64,000 nucleotides of DNA from Natrononativus amylolyticus (lineage in GTDB: Archaea > Halobacteriota > Halobacteria > Halobacteriales > Natrialbaceae), in contig NZ_CP101458.1 in assembly GCF_024362525.1 (NCBI RefSeq), positions 496,001-560,000 of the forward strand. The letters are read 5' to 3'. The notes under the pieces are model-generated. The model saw only the letters and a list, made by a program, of their open reading frames with translations. It was not told the DNA's origin and ran no database searches. This document shows, in pieces, positions 36,506-47,300 of this stretch (within the stretch, counting starts at the first letter, position 1; the number at the start of each line of letters is the position of its first letter). A program made the position numbers and the translations under genes.

Positions 36506-37834
36506 CTATTCGGTTCGCTCGACCATGACGTACTCCACCTCGATGTCGACATCAGTCCCTGTCACGGCCTCGATCCGCTGCTTTAGGCGATCGACGACTC
36601 TCGGGGGATCGTCGTCGGGATCGATAGCGATCCTAACGACGACGCGATCGGTCTCCAGCGGCGGAACGATGCCGGACCGCGAGACAGTTATGTCACGCAG
36701 TTCGAGTTGTGCGTCAGCAAGTTCGAGTTCGTCGCCGACCTCCTGTCTGATCTCCTCTTCGACGTTCGTGGCGACGTAGGAGTCGTAGGTCACCCCGCCG
36801 AGGAACACTGATGTCAGGGTGATGGTAAGTGCGAGCGCAGCCACCTGTTTGACGAACGCGCCGCGCGCCTCTCCGATCTGGAACCACTGTTCCGGGCGAT
36901 ACCCCTCGAACCACAGCGCAACGAGCGACGAGAGGTTAATCGAGAGGACGTTCACTGTTACCAAGACGCCCGCGCCGATTGCGAGCCGAGGGATGCCGAA
37001 GGCGATACCGAGCCCGACGGCGGCTGCCGGCGGGATGAGCGCGACCGCGATCATGACACCCACCAGCGCAGTCGAGACGCCTGTAATGAGACTCAGCATA
37101 CCAGCGACCCCGGCGCCGAGCGCGATAGCGAGCACGAGGAAGTTCGGCGACGCGCGCTCGTTGATCTCGCTCAACTCGAGGATGTCGAGTCCGGGCGGGA
37201 CGAGAAACAGGTGCCTGACGAGCAGCGCGAACACCGCCGCGCTGCCGATCGCAACCACGATACCGAGTACTTGAAGCTTCATGCCCCGGTGGAACAGAGT
37301 CCGGTCGTTTAGCACGGTCCCGACGCTGGCAGCCATCGTCGGACCGATAAGCGGCGCGATGACCATCGATCCGACGACCGTGGCGGGTGAGTCAAGAAGC
37401 ATCCCCGCCGTCGCGATGACTGCGCTGAGGAGCGTCAGGACGACGTATGTCGGCGTCGACGTGACCAGGTCGTTCGCCCGGGTCTGAATCTCCTCGCGGG
37501 CGATACGCTCCTCGCCGGTGATGCCTCTGTGTTCGACGTCGTCTTCCTCGTCGTCGGTTCCATCTGAGTACTCCTCTAAGAGCTCATCGAACTCCTCGGA
37601 GACCACTGCCTCGACGTCGAGGACGATGGTGTAGGTGCTGTCGTCGATGCCGATCGACCGAAGTTCATCTAACACCGACTCGACGGCCGATGTCGGGAGC
37701 GGGAACTGGACGATGTGGTCGTGCTCTTCGTGGGCTGTCTCTTCAACGACGCTGTACCCCACCCCCTTTTCCTCGAGCATCTCCAAGACTGCCTCTCGTT
37801 TCCCGTCTGGAATCAGGACCTGTACGAGTCGCAC
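36506..37834 (-). CDS. DUF389/TIGR00341 family membrane protein
   Basis: 442 residues from GTG 37834, chosen because family members start VRLVQVLIPDGKRE; ATG 37876 would add 14 residues. A soluble ACT-like N-terminus (1-90) and an acidic linker precede eight or so membrane helices, including the hallmark SPATVVGSMVIAPLIGPTMA (about 165-184) and GVMIAVALIPPAAAVGLGIAFG. A soluble C-terminal domain follows. Function unknown. A truncated Nudix gene lies directly upstream in the same orientation. Confidence 0.87.
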   Translation of the reverse strand: MRLVQVLIPDGKREAVLEMLEEKGVGYSVVEETAHEEHDHIVQFPLPTSAVESVLDELRSIGIDDSTYTIVLDVEAVVSEEFDELLEEYSDGTDDEEDDVEHRGITGEERIAREEIQTRANDLVTSTPTYVVLTLLSAVIATAGMLLDSPATVVGSMVIAPLIGPTMAASVGTVLNDRTLFHRGMKLQVLGIVVAIGSAAVFALLVRHLFLVPPGLDILELSEINERASPNFLVLAIALGAGVAGMLSLITGVSTALVGVMIAVALIPPAAAVGLGIAFGIPRLAIGAGVLVTVNVLSINLSSLVALWFEGYRPEQWFQIGEARGAFVKQVAALALTITLTSVFLGGVTYDSYVATNVEEEIRQEVGDELELADAQLELRDITVSRSGIVPPLETDRVVVRIAIDPDDDPPRVVDRLKQRIEAVTGTDVDIEVEYVMVERTE

Positions 37835-37907
37835 GTCTTTCAGTACAAAGAGGCAACCCAAGTAGATGTAGCCCATGCCGGGGGGTCTGACGGCTAAATC
37901 CCATCGA

Positions 37908-38075
37908 TGTTGCTTCGATTGGATCATCATTACCAGACGCTTGTTCTACCTTCCCGCCCGGGAACGCCAGCATTCCGGCTGCATGCTCTTCATCCTCTGC
38001 CCGTTCTATGAGAAGGTATTCCCCATCTCGAACGATGACACCGTCAACGTTCACAACGTACGCGTACTCATCCAT
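37908..38075 (-). pseudogene. Truncated Nudix hydrolase with intact promoter
   Basis: ATG 38075 starts MDEYAYVVNVDGVIVRDG and continues through MLAFPGGKVEQ to PIEAT, exactly the segment before a Nudix box. Just where REVREE-type residues should follow, the homology stops (about 37907) and the frame runs into unrelated codons, so the catalytic box is lost. A strong TATA box (TTTATATA on the minus strand, 38095-38103) sits about 25 bp upstream of the ATG. Confidence 0.7.
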
Positions 38076-38111
38076 AGCTATTCTCCCCCTTATTCTGTAT
38101 ATAAACAATGT

Positions 38112-38195
38112 TCATAACGCCGAAAACGAGCGAGTTGGCGTGACCGATACGCACGTTGTATCAACTAGTTCTATAAACTCCTCGAAATCTGTCAT
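38112..38195 (-). other. Possible 27-codon remnant ORF
   Basis: ATG 38195 opens a short minus-strand frame (MTDFEEFIELVDTTC...) ending TGA at 38112, in an AT-rich spacer (38076-38311) between the truncated Nudix gene and paaK. The N-terminus looks protein-like, but it is too short to identify. It could be a gene fragment left by the same rearrangement. Confidence 0.25.
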
Positions 38196-38311
38196 GATTC
38201 TTTGACCCCGCGAGCAAGCCTATTGCGAATAGAAAGTTCGATTTTCTAAATATACGAGGAAAACGGTTCTCAATCGAAAAATAACCCGGAGTTAAACCGA
38301 CTGGAACGCAC

Positions 38312-39598
38312 TCAGCGGTGGTCGAACACGCGCGTTACCTTTCCGACCTCCGTGCGCTCGATTTCGCCGAAGGGGAGCACCTCGAGTTCGTCGACGGTGA
38401 CGTCGAGGACGTCGTTGAGCCGGCGCTCGATCCGGTCGCGCAGTTCCTCGACGTCGCCGTCGAACTCCTCGTGGTGCTCGACGGTGATCTCCATCGTGTC
38501 GAGGCTGCCCTCGCGGTAGAGGTCGATCCGGTAGTGGGGAGCGACCTCCTCGATGTCGACCATCACCTCCTCGATGCTGCTGGCGTAGACGTTGACCCCG
38601 CGGACGATCAGCAGGTCGTCGACGCGGCCGCGGATGTTGTCCATCCGGACCATCGTTCGGCCACAGTCACACTCCTCGTAACGCAGGCTCGTCACGTCGC
38701 CGGTGCGGTACCTGAGGACCGGCAGGGCCTCCTTCGTGAGCGAGGTGAGCACGAGTTCGCCTCGCTCGCCCGCCTCGAGGGGCTCGCCGGTTTCGGGGTC
38801 GACGATCTCGGGGAGGAAGTGGTCCTCCCAGACGTGCAGGCCGTCCTGGGCCTCGGCGCACTCGACTGAGACGCCGGGGCCGATCAGTTCGGAGAGGCCG
38901 TAGATGTCGATCGCGGTGACGTCGAGCGCCGCCTCGATCTCCTCGCGCATCGGGTCGGTGAACGGCTCGGCGCCGATCACGACCGTCGAGAGCGGGAGGT
39001 CGCGGACGTCGACGCCCGCCGCTTCGGCGCGTTCCGCGAGGTAGAGGCAGTACGAGGGGGTACAGCCCATCGCGTCGCTCTCCAGGTCCTCGAGCATCTC
39101 GATCTGGCGGGCGGTGTTGCCGCCGCCGGTCGGGATCACGGTCGCGCCGAGTTCCTCGACGCCGTCGTGGAAGCCGAGACCTCCGGTGAACAGCCCGTAG
39201 CCGTAGGCGTTCTGGAACGTCTGGCCGGGCTCGACGCCAGCGGCGTACAGCGAGCGGGCCATCACCTCCGACCAGACGCCGAGGTCGTTCTCGGTGTAGG
39301 CGACGATTTTGGGCTTCCCCGTCGTTCCGGAGGAGGCGTGAATCCGTCTCACCTCGTCGTCGGGAACGGCGAACAGCCCGTTCGGGTACTGGTCGCGGAA
39401 GTCCTCCTTGGTGGTGAACGGGAGCGTCGAGACGTCGTCGACGCTCTCGACGTCCGCCGGCGACACCCCCGCCTCGTCCATCGCCTCGCGGTAGAAGTCG
39501 ACGTTCTCGTAGGCCCGCTCGACGGTCTCGCGGAGTCGGTCCCCCTGGAGCGATCGAAGCGACCCCCGATCCGCGGCCTCTGTGTCAGTGTACGTCAT
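38312..39598 (-). CDS. paaK: Phenylacetate--CoA ligase
   Basis: 428 residues from ATG 39598, with an AT-rich TATA element (39625-39637) at the expected distance. It contains the AMP-binding loop HASSGTTGKPKIVAYTEND (about 88-106), YGYGLFTGGLGFH, YGLSELIGPGVSVEC (about 232-246) and RGRVDDLLIVRGVNVY. It activates phenylacetate to phenylacetyl-CoA, the substrate of the PaaABC epoxidase encoded at 60.2-62.4 kb, though the two loci are 20 kb apart. Confidence 0.92.
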   Translation of the reverse strand: MTYTDTEAADRGSLRSLQGDRLRETVERAYENVDFYREAMDEAGVSPADVESVDDVSTLPFTTKEDFRDQYPNGLFAVPDDEVRRIHASSGTTGKPKIVAYTENDLGVWSEVMARSLYAAGVEPGQTFQNAYGYGLFTGGLGFHDGVEELGATVIPTGGGNTARQIEMLEDLESDAMGCTPSYCLYLAERAEAAGVDVRDLPLSTVVIGAEPFTDPMREEIEAALDVTAIDIYGLSELIGPGVSVECAEAQDGLHVWEDHFLPEIVDPETGEPLEAGERGELVLTSLTKEALPVLRYRTGDVTSLRYEECDCGRTMVRMDNIRGRVDDLLIVRGVNVYASSIEEVMVDIEEVAPHYRIDLYREGSLDTMEITVEHHEEFDGDVEELRDRIERRLNDVLDVTVDELEVLPFGEIERTEVGKVTRVFDHR

Positions 39599-39677
39599 TC
39601 CCACGTGAGTCAGTGCCGCCGGTCATAAAAAATCATACGGGTATCGGTAGCCGACGCCCCGCCGGTGGGTGCGAGCC

Positions 39678-40949
39678 CTACGAAAAATCGCCCAGCGAGG
39701 ACTGCCCACACGACTGATTGGCTCTCTCCGACGCTGACGGCTCCTCGCCCGTCTTCGACGACCCGCTCGAGGACTCCCCCACACCGCCCGCCGACTCCCA
39801 GCCCTCGAGGCTCGCCTGCTCGGCGGCGACGAACTCGAGGTTCGCCACCCGGACCCCGAGTTTTCTGACCGGGACGTCCTCGAACTCGGCGAACAGCTCC
39901 CGGGCGATCCGGGCGACGAGGTCGGGATCGTCGACGGGCCCCGGCAGCGAGCGCTCGCGGGTGTTGACGTCGAACGGCGGCGTCACCGCCTTCACGCCGA
40001 CGGTCCGGTACAGGGCGCCCTCGCGGGTGGCCCGCTCGGCGACGGCGGCCGCCAGCGTCTCGATCCGGTCGTACTTCGGTTCCGGCTCCTCGACTGCCTC
40101 GGCGAACGCCGACTCCCGCGAGAAGCTCTTGGGCAGCCCCTTCGGCTCGACTCGGCGGTCGTCGTCGCCGCGGGCGCGGTCGTACAGTTCTCGTCCCCGC
40201 TCGCCGAAGCGCCCCTCCAGAGTGCGCGGGTCGGCCGCCGCGACGTCGGCGGCGGTCTCGAGGCCCATCGCCCGGAGCTCTCGAGCGGTGACGGGGCCGA
40301 CGCCGTGGAGCAACTCGACAGAAAGCGGAGCTAAAAACTCCCGGACGGAGCCCGGTTCGACGACGGTGAGGCCGTCGGGCTTCTCGAAGTCGCTCGCGAT
40401 CTTCGCGGCGCTCATCGTCGGCGCGACGCCGACGCTGACGGTGACGCCGACCTCCCGCTGGATGCGGTTTTTGACGTGGCGGGCGAAGCCGTCGGCGACC
40501 GCCCAGGCCGTGCGCTCGGTGACGTCGAGGTAGGCCTCGTCGATGCTCACCTCGCGGACGACGTCGGCGCAGTCGTGGAGGATCTCCCGGACCTCCGCGG
40601 CGACCGACTGGTAGTACTCCATGTCGACGGGGCGGTAGTGGCCGCTCTCCTCGAGTGCGATCTCGGGGTCGGTTTCGGCGTCGACCCGCCGGGGCAGGCG
40701 CTCGAGCGCCGCGGAGATCGCCTGGGCGCTCTCGACGCCGAACGTTCGGGCCTCGTAGCTCGCCGTGGCGACCGCGCCGGCGGTTTCGCCGGGTTCGTAC
40801 CCCATCCCGACGACGACGGGTTCGCCCTCGAGTTCGGGCTCGCGCAGCCGCTCGCAGGAGGCGTAGAAGCAGTCGGCGTCGACGTGGAGGACGATGCGGT
40901 CTTCGCCCTCGCGGTCGTCGACGCCCGGAAGCCGTGGTCCGTCCTGCAT
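39678..40949 (-). CDS. dinB: DNA polymerase IV (Y-family)
   Basis: 423 residues from ATG 40949. Catalytic carboxylates lie in VLHVDADCFYASCE (about 22-35) and VSIDEAYLDVT (about 133-143). The helix-hairpin-helix (LLHGVGPVTARELRAMGL) and little-finger domain follow. A disordered Ser/Glu/Gly tail ends QSSLGDFS, which fits a PCNA-interacting QxxLxxF peptide. It performs translesion synthesis. Confidence 0.94.
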   Translation of the reverse strand: MQDGPRLPGVDDREGEDRIVLHVDADCFYASCERLREPELEGEPVVVGMGYEPGETAGAVATASYEARTFGVESAQAISAALERLPRRVDAETDPEIALEESGHYRPVDMEYYQSVAAEVREILHDCADVVREVSIDEAYLDVTERTAWAVADGFARHVKNRIQREVGVTVSVGVAPTMSAAKIASDFEKPDGLTVVEPGSVREFLAPLSVELLHGVGPVTARELRAMGLETAADVAAADPRTLEGRFGERGRELYDRARGDDDRRVEPKGLPKSFSRESAFAEAVEEPEPKYDRIETLAAAVAERATREGALYRTVGVKAVTPPFDVNTRERSLPGPVDDPDLVARIARELFAEFEDVPVRKLGVRVANLEFVAAEQASLEGWESAGGVGESSSGSSKTGEEPSASERANQSCGQSSLGDFS

Positions 40950-41068
40950 CGTCGTGTTCTTACGCGAGAGTACGGCCGCGACGACGTGAACGTTGTGCCC
41001 TCGCGGTAGGTAAAATCCCCCTTTGAACTTGCTGAAGACACTTATCGGTACGCGGTCTCGATACGGGT

Positions 41069-42340
41069 ATGAACAGACGAACGTTCGTCGCGGCGGCCGG
41101 GGTCGGCCTGACCGCGGCAACCGCCGACTGTCTGAGCAGCGCCGATCCGTCGGGCGGCTCCGGCCCGTCCGACGACGGCGACGACGCCGACGAGGAGCCG
41201 GCCGACCCCACCTACACCGTTTCCCTCGAGGGCGGGTCCCTCGAGGACGTCGGCGAGTTCGCCAGCCTCGCGGTCGAACTGGTCGATCCGTACGTCGAAC
41301 CCGACTCGCCGGCTGCGCTCGAGGCGACGCTGTCGAACACGACCGGCGCGACGGTTGCCGTTTCCTCGGGGGCACCGTGGCCGTTCGGCGTCGTCTGGGC
41401 CGACCGGACCGACGACGACGGTCTGGATCGGGAACGGTCGATCACGCTCTGGACCGACGCCTACGAGGAGAGCGGTCACGTCGGCACCGACGGCAAGCGC
41501 GTCGAGGGCGTCAACGACATCGGCCTCCTCGAGGAACTCGAGGGTGGCGAGTCGATCACCGAGACGTTCGAGATTCACGAGGAGACGCCGAATCTCGAGG
41601 CCGGAACCTACGAGGCCTCGCTCACCTGCGGAATCGAACCCGCGGACGGAGGTGACCACGAGGGGCTCGAGGTCGACCTCGCACTTGCGGTCGAGGAGGG
41701 CGCGGGCGAACCGGCCGACGGAAACGGGGACGAAGACGAGGACGTCGTCCCCGAGGACCCGCGAGTCGACGAGCCGCCGTACGAGATCGAGGTGCCCGAA
41801 CAGCCGGAACGGGGCGAGGAGGACGACTGGAACGATCACTACCTGGGTGAGCACATGCCCGCGGAGCCCTCCCTCGAGTTCGAGACGCTCTCGGGAGTTC
41901 GCCTCGCCGAACCCGCGATCTCGGTGCGCGAGGAGGCGGACGGCAGGTACGCGGTTCACCGCATCGAGAGCGCGGCCGACCGCGACGCCAGCCTCGACCT
42001 CGAGGGGGTCGACGAGGAGGTTCGGGACCGCCTCGAGGCCATCGACTTCGACCGGCACCTGCTCGTCGTCGTCGAGTCCGGCTTCGGCTCCGGCTCGGTT
42101 CACCACCGCTGGAAGCGAGTCGAGGCGGTCGACGACGGCGTCCACCTCCACGGCTACGACACGCGGCCGCACGTGGTGACGAGCGATTACCGGGCTCACC
42201 GGTCGGCGCTTCTCGTCGAACGGCCTGCTGACGATGACGACGACTCCCTCGCGCGCGTGAGTCTCACAATTAATGCAGAGACGCGAGTCCACGTCAACTC
42301 GACAGAGGGCGCGGTGACGGGCGACGCTGGGGGCGAGTAA
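41069..42340 (+). CDS. Tat-secreted acidic protein with a non-canonical lipobox position
   Basis: 423 residues. MNRRTFVAAAGVGLTAATADC is a twin-arginine signal, but the expected LAGC-type lipobox reads TADC, so lipid attachment is doubtful. The rest is strongly acidic: a beta-rich domain (about 47-215; LEATLSNTTGATVAVSSG), an acidic linker and a second beta-rich domain (about 270-400). Ends GAVTGDAGGE. Homologues with clear function are not recognised. Confidence 0.78.
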   Translation: MNRRTFVAAAGVGLTAATADCLSSADPSGGSGPSDDGDDADEEPADPTYTVSLEGGSLEDVGEFASLAVELVDPYVEPDSPAALEATLSNTTGATVAVSSGAPWPFGVVWADRTDDDGLDRERSITLWTDAYEESGHVGTDGKRVEGVNDIGLLEELEGGESITETFEIHEETPNLEAGTYEASLTCGIEPADGGDHEGLEVDLALAVEEGAGEPADGNGDEDEDVVPEDPRVDEPPYEIEVPEQPERGEEDDWNDHYLGEHMPAEPSLEFETLSGVRLAEPAISVREEADGRYAVHRIESAADRDASLDLEGVDEEVRDRLEAIDFDRHLLVVVESGFGSGSVHHRWKRVEAVDDGVHLHGYDTRPHVVTSDYRAHRSALLVERPADDDDDSLARVSLTINAETRVHVNSTEGAVTGDAGGE

Positions 42341-42397
42341 CACACCTTTCCTGCCGGGAGGGCCGCGTTTTAGGCGGTCCTCTTCGAAACGGCGCGT

Positions 42398-44059
42398 ATG
42401 GACTACGACCTCGACCGGTTCACCTCGAGACGCTCGACCGTCCGCGCGAGTCGCGGGATGGTCGCGACCAGCCAGCCCCTCGCGGCGCAGGCGGGGCTGT
42501 CGATCCTGCAAGACGGCGGCAACGCCTTCGACGCCGCGGTCGCGACGGCCGCGGCGCTCAACGTCGTCGAACCCACCTCGACGGGACTCGGCGGCGACGT
42601 GTTCGCCCTCTACCGCACCGCCGACGGCGAGGTCGGCGCGATGCGCTCCTGTGGGGGTGCGCCCGCCGACGCGAGCATCGAGAACGTGAAAGACTCGATC
42701 CGCGAGAAAGAGGACCTGTCGGCGTGGTACCCCGAGGCCCGCGGCTACGCCGTCGACGAGGCGACGAGCCAGGACGCCCTCGAGATGCCGTTTCTGGGAC
42801 CGCACGCCGTCACCGTTCCCGGGACGGCTCGCGGCTGGGAGGCGACCGTCGAGGAACTCGGTCGGAAGGAGTTGGCGGAGGTGCTCGAGCCGGCGATCCA
42901 CTACGCGACCGAAGGCTACCCCGTCTCGGAGGTGATCTCGTACTACTGGCAGGGTGCGAAACGGCTGTTCACGGACGAGCACGCCCGCGAGGCGTACCTG
43001 TTCGACGGCGAGAGTCCGGCTCCCGGCGACGTGGCGACCCTTCCCAAACTCGGCGAGTCGATGCAAAAGATCGCCGAGGAGGGCGCGGACGTCGTCTACG
43101 AGGGGGAGATCGCAGAACAGATCGCCGGGGAGATCCAGGAGCAGGGCGGCTTCATGACCGTCGACGACCTCGCGGCGTTCGAGCCGGAGTTCCCCGAGCC
43201 GGTGAGCACGACGTACAACGGCGCGGAGATCTTCGAACTGCCGCCGAACAATCAGGGGCTGATCGCCCTCGAGGCGCTGAACATCGCCGAGGAGATCGGT
43301 GCGGGCGACCACGAGTACGACTCGCCCGAGCGGGTCCACGCCTTCGCGGAGGCGATGAAGCTCGCGTTCGTCGACGGCCACCACTACATCACCGATCCCG
43401 AGTACGAGGCGGTGCCGCCGCTGGCCTCGAAGGCCTACGCGAAAGAGCGCGCCGAGGCGATCGGCGACTCGCCGATTCAGGACCCCGAGGTCGGCGTTCC
43501 CACGAAGGCCGCCGAGGACGCCGACACCGTCCTCCTGACGGTCGGCGACGAGGAGGGGAATCTGGTGTCGTACATCAACTCCCGGTTCGCCGGCTTCGGC
43601 AGCGGCCTGGTGGCGGGCGACACCGGCATCGCCCTCCAGAACCGCGGGGCGTCGTTCTCGCTCGACCCCGACCATCCGAACAGCCTCGAGCCGGGCAAGC
43701 GCCCGTTCCACACCCTCGTCCCCGCCGTCGCGAAGTTCGACGAGGACGACTGGGCCGCCTTCGGCGTGATGGGCGGCTACATGCAGCCCCAGGGCCACGT
43801 CCAGCTGCTCTCGAACCTGGTGGACTACGGGATGGGCGAACAGGAGGCTCTCGACGCACCCCGCTGGCGCTACCGCGAGGAGGGCACGCTCGGCGTCGAG
43901 GAGCGCCTGCCGAACCAGACGGGACTCGTCAGGAAGGGCCACGACGTCCGCGTGCTGGTGCCGTCGCTGTTCGGCGGCGCACAGCTGGTTCGCCGGCAGG
44001 GTGAGACGCTGTCGGGTGCGACCGAGCCCCGGAAGGACGGCGACGTCGTCGGCTACTGA
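42398..44059 (+). CDS. ggt: Gamma-glutamyltransferase family protein
   Basis: 553 residues. DGGNAFDAAVATAAALNVVEP (from about 43), GLGGDVFALY and FLGPHAVTVPGTARGW are typical of the GGT large subunit. Autocleavage is expected before Thr377 (ADTVLLTVGDEEGNLVSYINS). GPFHT-like KRPFHTLVPA and GVMGGYMQPQGHVQ are in the small subunit. No signal peptide is visible, as for other archaeal GGT/acylase-like members, so glutathione-type or cephalosporin-acylase-like substrates are both possible. Confidence 0.9.
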   Translation: MDYDLDRFTSRRSTVRASRGMVATSQPLAAQAGLSILQDGGNAFDAAVATAAALNVVEPTSTGLGGDVFALYRTADGEVGAMRSCGGAPADASIENVKDSIREKEDLSAWYPEARGYAVDEATSQDALEMPFLGPHAVTVPGTARGWEATVEELGRKELAEVLEPAIHYATEGYPVSEVISYYWQGAKRLFTDEHAREAYLFDGESPAPGDVATLPKLGESMQKIAEEGADVVYEGEIAEQIAGEIQEQGGFMTVDDLAAFEPEFPEPVSTTYNGAEIFELPPNNQGLIALEALNIAEEIGAGDHEYDSPERVHAFAEAMKLAFVDGHHYITDPEYEAVPPLASKAYAKERAEAIGDSPIQDPEVGVPTKAAEDADTVLLTVGDEEGNLVSYINSRFAGFGSGLVAGDTGIALQNRGASFSLDPDHPNSLEPGKRPFHTLVPAVAKFDEDDWAAFGVMGGYMQPQGHVQLLSNLVDYGMGEQEALDAPRWRYREEGTLGVEERLPNQTGLVRKGHDVRVLVPSLFGGAQLVRRQGETLSGATEPRKDGDVVGY

Positions 44060-44300
44060 CACCCGCAGCGAGCCCGATCCGACGACCGGTCGCTCGAGTG
44101 CGGTCGTCGCCGACGGCGGCTGCCGGCTTACCGCCGACAGTTCACCGACTCCCCGCCGACGGCACGACTTCGAAGGCAACCCCGCGAGACTCGTCGAGAA
44201 ACGCGGCGTCAGGTCGTGTTCCGGCCGCCCGACGACGTTCCGCCCCTCTCGAGGTGAAACCGTGCGGCGGTTTTTTACCGGTCGCTCTCCGAACACCCCT

Positions 44301-47300
44301 ATGAAACCGGCTCCCACCGATTCATCCCCGCTGCGGGTGCTGACGGCGGGCTCGACGTGGGTGCACGCAGCGACGACGGGTCTCGAGGGCGAGGACGTCA
44401 CCGTCGAACGGCGGATCACGACGGACACGGCCTCGCTCGAGGGTGGGTCGATCCTCGAGCGCGTCGAGCGCCGCAACACGATCGACTGCGTCCTGACCGA
44501 CGACCTCGAGGCGGTGTCGGCGCTGAGCGACCGCCACCTCGTGATTTTTGCCGCCGATCGAGGGGAAGAACACGTCCTCGAGGAGGCCCTCGAGAGGGGG
44601 GCACGGGAGGTCGTCACTCGCGCGGACTGCGAGCGCACACGGGTCCTTCGAAACCGCCTGGAGCGGGCCGTCCGCTGTTTCACGGCGCGTCGGGAGACCG
44701 CCGACAGGGAAACGTGGTACCGAACGCTGCTCGAGCACTCGTCGACCGTTATCCAGGTTCTCGACACGCACTGTCGACGGACGTACGTGAGCCCCGCCGT
44801 CGAGCGGATCGCCGGCTACGAGGTGTCCGAACTGATCGGGCAGCCGGCGACCGACGTCGTCCACGCCGAGGACCGGGAGACGTTTCGGTCCGCGTTCGAG
44901 CGCGTCCGAGAGGCGCCCGAAACGACGGAGAGCTGTGTGTTCCGGTCGCGTCACGCGGACGAACGCTGGCGAATTCACGAGGCCACGTTCACCAACCGGC
45001 TCTCCGATCCCACCGTCGACGGAATCGTCGTCTCGATCCGCGACGTGACGGCGTACGACCGCATCGAACGCGAACTGAACGAGGCGTTCGAGCGAGTCAC
45101 CGACGCCTTCATTGCACTCGACAGCGACTGGCGCTTCTCGTACGTCAACGAGCGCGCAGCGGAGCTACTCGGCTACGAGGAGTCAGAACTGCTCGACCGG
45201 GAGTTCTTCGAGGTGTTCCCGGAGACGACGGACACCCCGTTCGTCGAGGCGGCGACCGCTGCGGTGGAGCGCCAGGAGCCGCGAACGATCGAGGATTACT
45301 ACGACCAGCGCGACCTCTGGCTCGAGGCCCGAATCTACCCTTCGGCGTCGGGGCTCTCCGTCTACTTCAAGGACGTCTCAGAGCGCGTCGAGCGGACCGA
45401 ACGCCTCGAGACGCTGGTCGGAAACGTGCCCACGATACTGTTCAGCCTCGACAGCGACGGCCAGTTCGTTCTCTCCGAAGGCCGGGGGCTCGAGCAGCTC
45501 GACCTCGAGACCGGCGAGGTGGTCGGCGAGTCCATCTTCGACGTCTTCGGCGACAACCCGAACGTCGTCGACGACGCGAGGCGGGCGCTCGCCGGCCAGG
45601 CGGTCCACTCGACGCGCCGGGTCGGTACCCGCGAGTTCGAGACCTGGTACCGACCCATCACTCGAGACGGCGACGTCGACCGGGTGATCGGCGTCTCCGT
45701 CGACGTTACCGATCGCGTCCAGTACGAACAGACGCTGAACGCGCTCCACGAGGCGACGCGCCACCTGCTGACGGTCGACTCGAAGCAGACGGCCTGCGAG
45801 TACATCGTCGACGTCTCCGCGGAGGTTCTCGACCTCACGGGGGTCGTAGTCTACCGGTTCAACGACCGGGAAAACGAGCTCCTCCCCGCAGCGTATTCGG
45901 CCGACGTCCCCGACCGCATCGGGATGCCGCCGCGGTTTCGTCCGAACGAGAGCATCGCCTGGAACGCCTTCGTCGAGGAGACGCCGGCGCTCTTCGACGA
46001 CGTCAGGGAGTCCGAACACGTGTACAATCCCGACACCCGTATTCGAAGCGGACTGTACGTCCCGCTCGGCGAACACGGGGTGCTCGTCGCCGTCTCCGAG
46101 CGGCCCGACCTGTACGACGAGCGGATGTTCGAACTGGCACAGCTGTTCGGCGCGACCGCCGAAACCGCACTCGACAGGATCGGCCGGAGTCAGCGGCTTC
46201 ACGAGCGGGAACGGGAGCTCAAACAGCAGAACGACCGCCTCGAGCGCGTCCACCGCGCCGATCGGCTCAGACAGGAGATCGAGGCGCTGTTGCTGCAGGC
46301 GGACTCCCGCAGCGAGATCGAACGCGGCGTCTGCGAGCGCCTCTGTGACCTCGAGGCGTGTGCGTTCGTCTGGATCGGCGAGCCCGATCCCGGCGGAAAC
46401 CAGGTGCTCCCGCGGGCGTCCGCCGGCGCCGGCGGCGATTACCTCGACGCCGTGTCGGTGACGATCGTCGACGACGCGGCCGCCGAACCCGCCGGCCGGA
46501 CGGCCCGGACGAGCCAGCCGACGGGCGAGCCGAACATCGCCAGCTCGATCCGGGAGGGGCAGTGGCGCGGTGACGCCCTCTCGAGGGACCTCCAGTCGAC
46601 CTATGCGGTTCCGCTCGCCCACGACGGCTTTCTCTACGGTGTCCTCGCCGTCTACGCGAACCGGCGCCACGGCTTCGACGGCGAGTTCCAGTCGACGCTC
46701 ACGGAGCTCGGGGAGACGATCGCGTACACGATCCAGGCCGTCCAGCGAAAGAACACGCTTCTGGGCGACGACCTCACCGAGATCGAACTGCAGGTCGACG
46801 ACGACTCCGCGCTGTCGGCGCTGGCGACGCACCTCGAGACGGCGATCACCCTCGAGGGGATCATCCCGCGGGGCGACGACGCGGCGGTCGTCTTCGCGAG
46901 CGTCGACGACTCGCTCGAGGAGAGTGATCTCGCCGCGTTCGACGCCGCCGAGACGATCATCATCAGCGCAGGGGAGGGGCGAACGGTCGTCCAGCTCTCG
47001 CTGTCCCGTCCGTTTCTCGGGTCGATCGTCGACTCCCACGGCGGCGCCCTCCGGGAGTTCGTCGTCGATCCAAGCGGCGCTCGAGCGGTGATCGACGTCC
47101 CCCGCGTCGTCGAGATACGCGAACTGCTCGCTGCGATCACGCGACGAGGGTTGTCGGTGTCGCTCCTCGCGAAACGCGACCGTTCTCGGTCCACAGTGAG
47201 CGTCGGTGAGACTGCTCTCGGCCGGCAGACGGCGCTCCTCGACGACCTCACGGATCGCCAGCGCGAGGTCGTCCAGACCGCCTATCACGGCGGGTTCTTC

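Noticed and set aside
41042-44767. 1241-codon minus-strand frame
   Set aside because: Fully antisense to the Tat protein, ggt and the PAS regulator, which have clear domains; the long frame has none.
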